NCBI GenBank assembly: GCA_016210375.1
Contig: JACQUH010000204.1
Span: 1 to 27,903 of the forward strand
Direction: 5' to 3'
DNA length: 27,903 nucleotides
DNA from: Chloroflexota bacterium
GTDB taxonomy: Bacteria > Chloroflexota > Dehalococcoidia > Lucifugimonadales > JACPCL1
Shown one piece after another: positions 5,908 to 13,400 of this stretch. The position numbers were made by a program, and so were the translations under genes. The notes below the pieces were generated by a model. It made no database searches. It saw nothing but the letters and a program-made list of their open reading frames with translations, and had not been told where the DNA came from. Every line of letters starts with the position of its first letter. Position 1 is the first letter of the stretch.

Positions 5908-6621
5908 ATGGAGAAACGCCCGTCCAACCTGCTAGACCTGCTTGGAACCTTCCGGATATTACCAGGTGAGCAGGAAATAGAGGATATCTTGCAGAGGGTG
6001 CAAGAGCTAAAGTCCCATCGGCCTGAATGGACGAACTCACAGGTGGCCAGGTGGTACATAAGATATAGGGCTAGGCTCGCTGGTGCAGCAGGGGCCGTTG
6101 CAGCCTTGCCAGCGGCTTTCCCAGGCATCGGAACCGCCGCCCAGATTGTGATTAGCGGGGTCACGTTCACGCCCGAGATGTGGTTCCTGCTCCGGCAGAT
6201 GGCACACTTGCACAACGAAGTCGCCGCTGCCTTCGACCAAGACCTCCATAGCGAAGACAGACGCACAGAACTTCTACTGGCGTTTGGGATAGTAACAGGT
6301 GCAGTCTTGCCAGGCCGCGAGACAGTCAAGCGCATAGGTACCAAGGTGGTGATAAACCAATTTGACGGTCATGTATCTGGTCGCTGGTTCCAGCTTCTAA
6401 ATCGTAAACTTGGAACCACTGTGCTAACGAAGTTCGGGACAAAGCGGGGTGGCGTTGCGGTGGGTCGCCTTTTGCCTTTCGGCGTTGGGGTGGGAATCAA
6501 CGCTGCCTTTAATTATTGGGCTATTCGGCAGTTAGGGCGCTCATCCCTGCGATTATATGAGAAGATGTTACCTCACGGAGGGGACCTACTTGTAACAGCG
6601 AAGAAAGACCAAGAGGGGTGA
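5908..6621 (+). CDS. EcsC-like protein
   Basis: This 237-residue protein has glycine/alanine-rich hydrophobic stretches (LAGAAGAVAALPAAFPGIGTAAQI, residues 57-81, and LPFGVGVGINAAFNYWAI, about 192-209). It also has the FLLRQMAHLHNEVAAAF helix and a final LGRSSLRLYEKML. This order resembles the EcsC family, whose founding member is encoded with an ABC transporter in Bacillus and whose biochemical role is unknown. There is no transporter next to it here. It starts 36 bases after the tRNA and lacks a clear promoter of its own, so it may be read from the tRNA promoter. It is 3 bases upstream of hicB, so all three genes probably form one operon. Its GC content is lower than that of the flanking genes, as expected for an acquired module. 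Confidence 0.65.
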   Translation: MEKRPSNLLDLLGTFRILPGEQEIEDILQRVQELKSHRPEWTNSQVARWYIRYRARLAGAAGAVAALPAAFPGIGTAAQIVISGVTFTPEMWFLLRQMAHLHNEVAAAFDQDLHSEDRRTELLLAFGIVTGAVLPGRETVKRIGTKVVINQFDGHVSGRWFQLLNRKLGTTVLTKFGTKRGGVAVGRLLPFGVGVGINAAFNYWAIRQLGRSSLRLYEKMLPHGGDLLVTAKKDQEG

Positions 6622-6624
6622 AAA

Positions 6625-6879
6625 ATGCTTGCAGAGTATATTGCTGCTGCCTTAAGCAGGGCGAAGTATGAAATCATTGACGATGAAGAGCCATACTACG
6701 GGGAAGTCCCAGAGCTTGACGGGGTATGGGCTACAGGCAAGACCCTTGAAGAATGTCGGCGTAATCTGGCTGAGGTTATTGATGGCTGGCTTGTCGTAAG
6801 ACTCAAGAGAGGATTGCCTATCGCCCCAATAGGCGAACACAGAGTGGAAGAGCTTACACGGTTAGAAGTCAGTGGCTGA
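6625..6879 (+). CDS. hicB: HicB-family antitoxin
   Basis: This 84-residue protein carries the HicB partial RNase H-like pattern: AKYEIIDDEEPYYGEVPELDGVWATGKTLEECRRNLAEVIDGWL. The family neutralises the HicA mRNA-cleaving toxin and often represses the operon. The ATG at 6625 follows GAGGGGTG at a good distance. It is short, and no separate helix-turn-helix or ribbon-helix-helix domain is visible after residue 75, so DNA binding, if any, is not obvious. It overlaps hicA by eight bases. Confidence 0.85.
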   Translation: MLAEYIAAALSRAKYEIIDDEEPYYGEVPELDGVWATGKTLEECRRNLAEVIDGWLVVRLKRGLPIAPIGEHRVEELTRLEVSG

Positions 6880-7090
6880 GCTGTCTCCTGTTTCATGGCC
6901 AAACTTGGTGAGGCAGTTTAGAAAATTGGGTTTTGATGGTCCCTATCAAGGCGGAAAACATCCCTACATGATAAAGGGTAATCTGGTGCTAACCATTCCC
7001 AATCCGCATCGTGGAGATATTGGGGTGGCTCTCCTCTCACGAATCCTGAGACGCTCTGGCGTCACTGAAGAGGAATGGCTGGAAAGGTAA
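6872..7090 (+). CDS. hicA: HicA-family toxin (mRNA interferase)
   Basis: This 72-residue dsRBD-like toxin starts at GTG 6872 inside the end of hicB, which suggests translational coupling. The pattern LVRQFRKLGFDGPYQGGKHPYM, then LTIPNPHRGDIGVALLSRILRRSGVTEEEWL matches HicA. The catalytic His is in KHPYM; the family often has a GSHH motif there, so the context is slightly divergent. HicA cleaves mRNA when free of HicB. The gene order is antitoxin first, the reverse of the classical hicA-hicB order but common among relatives. Confidence 0.85.
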   Translation: MAELSPVSWPNLVRQFRKLGFDGPYQGGKHPYMIKGNLVLTIPNPHRGDIGVALLSRILRRSGVTEEEWLER

Positions 7091-7337
7091 TCCTGTAGGC
7101 TATCAGGTGGCAAGTCTGAATGCCAGGCTGAATGCTTTTGATGCCATCCCCTCGGCTCCACCAAACCCTGCGCCTGCCTCGTCGCTTTGCCCTTCTCCTC
7201 CCAGCACCGACCCCTGCACGTCCACGGGGCGTGGGCCGCAAGACACCAACTTGGCGGCGGGCGAGGATGGCCAAATCGCGCTCGTTGAGCCGCTCAGCAA
7301 CGTCAAGAACGGCGACGGGAGAGTCGCGAGGATGGCG

Positions 7338-7745
7338 CAACAAACAGGAATGCTCGGGAAACTCCCGAGCATTCCTTCGTCGGTATGCTATTGTCAGAAC
7401 CGGCGCCCCGTCTTCTTGGCTCGCTCCTGGGGTCACTATCCCCAGAGGGCCGCTGGCGTATCCCGCCGCCAGCAGTCGCCCCTCTTCCGCACATTCAAGC
7501 GTTGTCTTTTGCGCGGGCTACGATGGGGGGCGCCGTGTTGGAGGGCTATTGTGTATCACCCATTCCCTCCTCCTACTCATGTCCCTTCCAAAGCCGAGCC
7601 CCGACAACCTCCGCACCCTCCACCGGGGAGACCTGCGCCGGCTCGGCTTTGCCTCCTGAGCCTGATCCCAGGCTCGTTGGGGACCTGCGGCAGCTTCCCC
7701 GGCGGCGAGGGAGAGTCCCCACTACCTGGACTCCTTCCCTCCCTC
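7338..7745 (-). ncRNA. Candidate structured RNA, about 400 nt, unknown family
   Basis: The minus strand has TGGTATACT, an extended -10 (7760-7752). The predicted start near 7745 coincides with the first arm of a stem: GGACTC/GAGTCC (7728-7733 with 7713-7718) stacked on TCCCTC/GAGGGA (7736-7741 with 7707-7712). Further stems are GAGCCTG/CAGGCTC (7658-7664 with 7669-7675), AAAGCCGAGCC/GGCTCGGCTTT (7590-7600 with 7640-7650), GCTGGCG/CGCCAGC (7452-7458 with 7467-7473) and CTGGGG/CCCCAG (7427-7432 with 7440-7445). The series ends in a 13-bp terminator-like hairpin. GGGGAC (7679-7684) can also pair with GTCCCC (7715-7720), competing with the first stem. I could not find the conserved cores of RNase P RNA, tmRNA, SRP RNA or 6S RNA. 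All of this is read by eye. Confidence 0.45.
7347..7375 (-). terminator. Terminator-like hairpin (minus strand)
   Basis: GGAATGCTCGGGA (7347-7359) and TCCCGAGCATTCC (7363-7375) form a perfect 13-bp stem with a 3-base loop. On the minus strand it is followed by TGTTTGTTG, a T-rich stretch suited to intrinsic termination. Confidence 0.65.
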
Positions 7746-7826
7746 AATATCAGTATACCACATTGGGCCGCCTGCCGCGCTCCTACCAGCTAGCCCCATT
7801 GCAGCGGCGCCTTACCATGGCAATGG

Positions 7827-7856
7827 GTAGGGGCATCCCTTGTCGGATGCCCCTAC
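7827..7856 (-). terminator. Hairpin downstream of the collagen-like gene
   Basis: GTAGGGGCATCC and GGATGCCCCTAC form a 12-bp perfect stem with a 6-base loop, 18 bases past the stop of the minus-strand gene. No T-tract follows, so its role as a terminator is uncertain. Confidence 0.4.
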
Positions 7857-7873
7857 GGTTAGCCCAAAAACGC

Positions 7874-9658
7874 CTACCTCCGGCGCGTGGTGGGGGTGCA
7901 CAGGGTGTTGGAGCAGTGGACCACCCTCAAGCCACTGTTGACGTCCAGGTAGCTGATGAGAGGCATCCGGTCGGCCCCAATGGTGATGGAGGTGCCAACG
8001 CCGACCTCGTCCACGCTGTCCAGGGTGGACACAGCAGCGCTGGAGCAGGCTGCGTTGTTGCAGTGGGCCACCTTCAGGTCATGATTGGTTGCGTCCATAT
8101 AGCTGATGACCGGCAGCCCATCCGCGCCAATGGTGATGGAGTTGTAGATGCCGACCCAGTTCGTGCTGTCCAGGGTGGTAAGGGTCGCGGTGGAGCAGGC
8201 CGCATTGTTGCACCGCGCCACCTTCAGGTGATGTTCATTCATGGTTGAAGAGTCTTGATAGCTAATGATGGGCAGAGAGTCCGCGCCGATGGTGATGGAG
8301 GTGTGAAAGCCAGCGACAGTCGCGCTGTCTGGGGCGGCCAGGGCGGCGCTGGAGCAAGCTACATTGTTGCAGTGGGCCACCTTCAGGCGGCCGTTGGTAG
8401 CGTCAAAATAGCTGATAATGGGAAGCCCGTCGGCGCCGATGGTGATGGAGGTTGTGTGGCCCACGTCAGCCCCGCTGTCCAGGATGGACAGGGTCGCGCT
8501 GGAGCAGGCCGCGTTGTTGCAGTGGGCCACCTTCAGCTTGCCGTTGACGTTGGTATTATCGTAGTAGCTGATGATGGGCAAGCCATCAACGCCGATGATG
8601 ATGGAGCTGTAATAGCCAACGTCGGCTGTGCTGTCTGGGATAGCCAGGGAGGCGCTGGAGCAGGCCACATTGTTGCAGTGGGCCACCTTGAGGTCTCCGT
8701 TGGTGAAGTCGTAGTAGCTGATGATGGGTAGCCCATCAGCTCCGATGGTGAGGGAGTTGAACGCGCCGACGTCGCCAATGCTGTCTAAGGTGGTAAGGGC
8801 TGCGGTGGAGCAGGCCGCGTCGTTGCAGTGGGCCACCTTCAGGTTCATGGTTCCAATGTCGTAGTAGCTTATGATAGGCAGCCCGTCGGCGCCGAGCATA
8901 AGGGAGGTGCGCATGCCGTTGCCGTTGCTGATGGTTTGGGTGGACTCTGTACCGACCATGTCTGCCATTCCCGGGCCGTCCAGGATGGAGATGGTGAACC
9001 CTGCCTGAGTAACGCCCAGGCCGGTGTCGCCCTTGGCTCCCGCAGGGCCTGCCGCTCCCGTAGCCCCGGTGTCGCCCTTGGGCCCGGCAGCGCCCTCAGG
9101 GCCTGCCGCTCCCGTAGCCCCGGTATCGCCCTTGGGCCCGGCTGGCCCGGCGTCCCCCGCGTCGCCCTTGGGTCCGGCTGGCCCGGCGGTCCCCGTGTCA
9201 CCTTTGGGCCCTGCTGGCCCGGCGGTCCCCGTGTCGCCCTTGGGTCCGGCTTGGCCGGCGGCCCCCGTGTCACCTTTGGGCCCTGCTGGCCCGGCGGTCC
9301 CCGTGTCGCCCTTGGGTCCGGCTGGCCCGGCGGCCCCTGTGTCGCCTTTGGCCCCGGTGCGCCCGGGGGCCCCTGCTGGCCCCATCGGCCCTGTGTCGCC
9401 CTGAGGCCCTGAGATGTTCCAATCCACCGCTTGCTCTCGGGCTCTGCAGTTCCCACTGGGGCTGATCATGCGCAGGAGGCCGATGTCGGGGATCACGCAA
9501 GCGTGGATCTTGCTTGAGCCGCCGCCATGCGCGCTTGCCACGGCTACTGCACCTACAGCGAACAAGACCAGCGCCAGCAAGGTCCCCAATCCCGCCCACA
9601 ATGCCCTTCTATACCATCTCTTGACGCCCAATTTGTGTTCCCCTTTCTTCTTGCCCAC
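7874..9658 (-). CDS. Exported collagen-like protein with seven-repeat probable beta-propeller
   Basis: This 594-residue protein starts with basic residues and a membrane/signal segment (residues 20-42, WAGLGTLLALVLFAVGAVAV within it). A short Cys-containing module follows (IHACVIPDIGLLRMI, CRAREQAVDWN), then 44 uninterrupted Gly-X-Y collagen triplets (residues 84-215, rich in GPKGDTG). From residue 250 to the end there are seven repeats of about 50 residues, with GADGLPIISYYD, LKVAHCNNAACSSA and a variable LDS-GADVG linker. Each has a CX4C pair. Seven such repeats suggest a seven-bladed propeller exposed outside the cell, possibly a trimeric stalk with heads. No LPXTG-type anchor is seen. The start is GTG 9658; TTG 9628, behind AAAGGGGA, is an alternative. 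It is convergent with hicBA and divergent from the giant beta-helix gene. Confidence 0.85.
   Translation of the reverse strand: MGKKKGEHKLGVKRWYRRALWAGLGTLLALVLFAVGAVAVASAHGGGSSKIHACVIPDIGLLRMISPSGNCRAREQAVDWNISGPQGDTGPMGPAGAPGRTGAKGDTGAAGPAGPKGDTGTAGPAGPKGDTGAAGQAGPKGDTGTAGPAGPKGDTGTAGPAGPKGDAGDAGPAGPKGDTGATGAAGPEGAAGPKGDTGATGAAGPAGAKGDTGLGVTQAGFTISILDGPGMADMVGTESTQTISNGNGMRTSLMLGADGLPIISYYDIGTMNLKVAHCNDAACSTAALTTLDSIGDVGAFNSLTIGADGLPIISYYDFTNGDLKVAHCNNVACSSASLAIPDSTADVGYYSSIIIGVDGLPIISYYDNTNVNGKLKVAHCNNAACSSATLSILDSGADVGHTTSITIGADGLPIISYFDATNGRLKVAHCNNVACSSAALAAPDSATVAGFHTSITIGADSLPIISYQDSSTMNEHHLKVARCNNAACSTATLTTLDSTNWVGIYNSITIGADGLPVISYMDATNHDLKVAHCNNAACSSAAVSTLDSVDEVGVGTSITIGADRMPLISYLDVNSGLRVVHCSNTLCTPTTRRR
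9014..9409 (-). repeat. Collagen-coding tandem repeats
   Basis: This DNA encodes the 44 Gly-X-Y triplets. It is built from near-identical units of about 36 bases, each encoding two GPA/GPK-GDT-GxA blocks, so it is prone to expansion and contraction by recombination. Confidence 0.85.
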
Positions 9659-9692
9659 GTTAAGTGGCCTTCATCAGTTGGACAGAAAGGCA

Positions 9693-9721
9693 ACGGTACC
9701 ACGCCCTGCTTGCCTGGTCAA
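9693..9721 (-). promoter_or_regulatory. Possible promoter of the collagen-like gene
   Basis: On the minus strand TTGACC (9721-9716), a 17-base spacer and TACCGT (9698-9693) lie 35 bases upstream of the GTG start. The -35 box is good and the -10 box is weak (three of six bases). Confidence 0.3.
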
Positions 9722-10249
9722 GTAGTCCGAGTTGCTAACACCAGAGACGAGTGCGCTTCACCCACGAGAATCAAGTAAGGGGAGGACTGCGATGGGTAAT
9801 GTTTTGGTGCTCGGGTATCGGCTGACAGAGTGGGGTCCTGAGCAAAGGGATCTCGCCGCCGCCCCTATTCTCTTGCCACTGGGGTAGCGGCTTCCGGACT
9901 GGTTATCCTGAGTTGTCCTGCGGGTCTGGCCGTGCTGCGGCCCAGGCGGCAGTCTATGTTTCTGGTACTTTCGGCCCATACCATTGCAGGGTGGAATGGC
10001 TCTAGAATCTGGGATTGGGCGCGCGCTTGATCCAAGGGGCCAGGGAGCCGAGGCGCCGGATGGTTGGAGTGGGGCCTTCGCGTATCTCTCGGAAGGGTTG
10101 GTGGAGGATACGAATGGAGGATTGCACCATGGCGGCTTTGCGCCGCAATGCGTCTGGAAGTCGTCGTGGATGGTTGGTTTGAGGAGTCGGCGTTTCCACA
10201 TTGTGGCGGCTATTCGCGGAGAGCTACGTGGTTATGGTGCTGGCAGGGC

Positions 10250-10279
10250 TTGACAGATAGCGCCCATCGGAAGTAGAGT
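10250..10279 (+). promoter_or_regulatory. Possible promoter upstream of the beta-helix gene
   Basis: A perfect TTGACA (10250-10255) is followed after 18 bases by TAGAGT (10274-10279), a weak -10. If used, it would give a long leader of about 170 bases. A second -10-like TATACT at 10305-10310 has no good -35. Confidence 0.3.
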
Positions 10280-10458
10280 GCCGTCGGTAGGTAAAGCAAG
10301 GGGATATACTCGTTTGACCACGGGGTATTCCGCTGTGTTTCTATGAGGCGCCCTTGGGAGCACCCACGGGTGGCCTTTGTTGTGATTGAGGGGTTGTGTA
10401 ACAAGCTATCGGTTCTCCGCAGCCGGTGTTGCCAAAGTCGCAAGCAGGGGAGAATGCC

Positions 10459-13400
10459 ATGAAGGGTTTAAGAGGAAACGGATTCGTCGGTGTAATCGGG
10501 ACTCTTTTCCTTATCCTGGGCGCTCTTCTGGGCGGCGGCGCCGCACAGGCCGACGGCCCAGGTATTAGCCTGGATCCCGGCTCGGGCGTGGTGGACACTC
10601 CTGTGTCGGTGAACGGCACCGAGTTCCCCACGAGCACGCTCTTCACCGTAACCTATGGCGGCCAGGAAGTCGCGACGGGCACCACCGATGCCCTGACTAC
10701 CACTCTCACCGCCTCCTTCAATGCCCGCCTGGCCGCCTTTGGGAACGTGACGGTAAAGGCCACCGCCGGGGCGGCCAGCGCCACAGCCCCCTTCCTCCTC
10801 CTTGGCCCTGCGAATATCTCTCTGGATAACGGCAGTGGCCCGGCTGGCACCGTGGTCACTGTGACTGGCGATCAGTTCGCGGCCGCTTCAACCGTCGCCA
10901 TCAAGTTCCGCGGCTCGCAGGTTGCCACCGCTACCTCCGACGTCCTGGGCAAGTTCGTCCAGGCCTTCGTCGTTCCTGCTCCCGCTCCCGCCAGCCCGGC
11001 GGACCTCGGCGTCGTGGTGGTCTCTGCCACGGATTCCCCCAGTGACCCGCTCAGCTCGCAGACCGCCAACGCCGACTTCAGCTTGCTGGGTGTGGTCAAT
11101 CAGAACACCTCCACCTACTATGGCACCATCCAGGCGGCTATTGACGCTGCCTCTACCACCACGGCGCAAACCCTGAAGGTTGGCCCGGGCACCTACAAGG
11201 AGAGCATTATCATTGACCGCGCCCTGGTGCTGTCCTCCAGGGACGGAGTCGCCGTTACCAAGATAAGTGGCGCAGTGACGGATACGCCGACGGCCAAGAT
11301 CACTGGAAATAATGTCACGCTTGGCAACGGCGGGTTTACGCTAAAGAATGGCACTGGCTCATCCTTGCCTCCCCTTGTCTACATTGACTGGGGTGTAAGT
11401 GGCACGACGATCCAGAACAACATCCTGGATGCCTCTAACAATCACACCGGGCTCCTGGTGGGGGGCAATGCCCTGACCAGCACGAGTGCATCCCTGAGCA
11501 TCCTGCGCAACAAAATCACGGGCGCGGCGCATGTGGCGGGTATCAGAGTCCAAGACGGCAACACCGTGGTCACCATACAGAACAACTTTATCAATGGGAA
11601 CATCAAGGCCCTTGCCCTGGGCGACGGCGTAAAAGCGAAGGTGTTCAACAACGACCTGAGCGGCAACACCGGCGGCATCGCTATTTCTATCCCGGGCCCC
11701 GTTGCGGTGAACGCCAGCGGCAACTGGTGGGGCACCACCAGCGAAGCGGCCATAGTAGCCGCCCTGGAGGGCGTGGCTTTTGTGGACTTCACGCCGTACC
11801 TGGACGTGGGCGCGGACACCGATCCCGCCACTTCGGGCTTCCAGGGCAATTTCAGCGCCTTGCACGTGTCTTCGCTGGGCACCCAGTTTGTCATAGGCCG
11901 CGTCCAGGAGGGTGTGGACCTGGTCACCGCCAGCACGGTCATCGTGCATCCTGGCGTATACAACGAGGCGGTGAGCATTGGCAAGAGCCTTGTCCTGAAG
12001 AGCACGGGCGGAGCTTTGACCACTACCATCAACTCTGTGGGCAAGGGTAACGCTACCGTTAAGGTAAGCGCCGCCAACGTGACCATCGGCGGCGCAGGGG
12101 CCGGCTTCACCCTCAAAGGCTCCACCTTCGGCATCCTTGCCACCGACTCCGCCAACCTGGCGGCGGTGGACAATATCATCCTGCCCGTGGGCAGCACGGG
12201 CCTTGACGTCACCAACTCTCCAGGCGCCAAAGTGGTGGGCGGCCAGGTCAAGCTGACCACCCCCAATGAGGGCATTGGCGTCGTTATCAGAGGCTCCCAG
12301 AACAGCTCGGTCACGGGCGTGACCATGAATATCAACGCCGCTCTGACGGGCACGGGAGTTGCGCTCCTGAACTCCCCAACCAGCACCGTCATCACCCTGA
12401 AGGCCAACGTAGCTGCCAGTGGCACCGCTTTCGGAGTGCGCATAGGCAGCTCGGCTGGCTCTAAGACGGCGAACAGCGACATCGTTGTCATCGCAGGCGG
12501 CAACGGCAGAGGCGTGGTTGTGGGCCAGTCGCCTAACAGCACCGTGCAGGGCAACAGCATAGCTGTGGTTGCTGGCGGCGACGGCATCGGCGTTAATGTG
12601 GTGAACTCGCCGGGCACAAGCGTTCTGGATAATGGCGGCGTGGGCGTCCTGGGCGACATGTCCGTGGATGGTATCAGCGTGAAGGCGGGGGGGAATGCCA
12701 GAGGCGCTATGTTCACCAACTCCCCCAACTCCTTCCTGGTCAACAGCTTCTTTGACGTTTTTACAGAGCTGTCTACGTCCACCGGCGTGGACGTCCTGAC
12801 CTCCACAGGCCTCACGGTCAAGGGTGTTGAGGCCAAGGTAACCGGCAAGGGCTACGCCAACGGCGCCCGGTTCCAGGGTTCCGGCGGCAGCTTTGTGATG
12901 GACAGCTTCTTTGACGTGTTCACCGAGCTATCTCTGGATGGCGGGGTGATAGTCCAGTCGCCGAACACCGTGTTGAGTGGGACGACGATGACTCTCCGCG
13001 GCGGCGGGTGGGGCAATGGGGTCCTGGTCCGGGAGTCCCCTGGCTCCTCCGTCCGGAACAGTTACTTTGATACTGAAATGCTGGCGCTGTCCCTGAACGG
13101 GACCACGGGCGTCAACGTGATCACCTCTACCGGCATGACCATCAAGAACACCAATGTCAAGCTGAAGTGTCCCGCCTGCGAGGGCCATGCCGATGGCGCG
13201 CGGCTGCAGGGCTCCCGCGGCAGCTCCGTGGTAGACAGCTTCTTTGACGTGTTCGGGTGGAACACCAAGGATGGCCTGGAGATACGCGAGTCCCCCACCG
13301 TCAAGGTCCTGGGAAGCAAGGCCAAGGTCTACGGCGGCAAGTACGGCACTGGTATCTGGGTGCGGGATTCCAAGGACCTCCAGGTGATCGGCAGCTTCTT

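Larger units (their letters stand above)
7091..7873. other. Long non-coding region between convergent genes
   Basis: No convincing protein gene is present: open frames here overlap on both strands and have arginine- or proline-rich shadow composition. The right half holds a probable minus-strand RNA gene (7338-7745). A further perfect hairpin, GTAGGGGCATCC/GGATGCCCCTAC (7827-7838 with 7845-7856), lies just past the stop of the collagen-like gene and may end its transcript. The part from 7091 to 7337 shows nothing I can assign. Confidence 0.6.
9659..10458. other. Divergent intergenic region upstream of two surface-protein genes
   Basis: These 800 bases separate the start of the collagen-like gene (-) from the start of the beta-helix gene (+). 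Open frames here are short or have shadow composition, and I support none. Likely contents are promoters for both giant surface genes. One candidate for each is listed separately. Confidence 0.5.

Noticed and set aside
5847..7090. Attachment-site duplication of the tRNA-Ala 3' end
   Set aside because: I searched by eye downstream for a second copy of the T-arm sequence GGGGTTCGAGTCCCC and saw none, so site-specific integration is not supported.
7132..7659. Long open frame on the plus strand in the gap after hicA
   Set aside because: Its composition is rich in Arg, Ser and Pro, overlapping frames exist on both strands, and it runs over the hairpins of the candidate RNA. It has no recognisable motif.
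7338..7745. Identity of the candidate RNA as RNase P RNA, tmRNA or SRP RNA
   Set aside because: The conserved cores (GAGGAAAGUCC and ACAGAA of RNase P, the tRNA-like ends of tmRNA, the GGAAGGAAGCAG region of SRP) were not found.
9014..9409. CRISPR-like array from regularly spaced repeats
   Set aside because: The repeats have no distinct spacers and encode continuous Gly-X-Y triplets in one reading frame.
9758..10201. Minus-strand open frame of 147 codons upstream of the beta-helix gene
   Set aside because: It has Pro/Ser/Arg-rich shadow composition, no ribosome binding site and no family match by eye. The interval is better explained as a promoter region.
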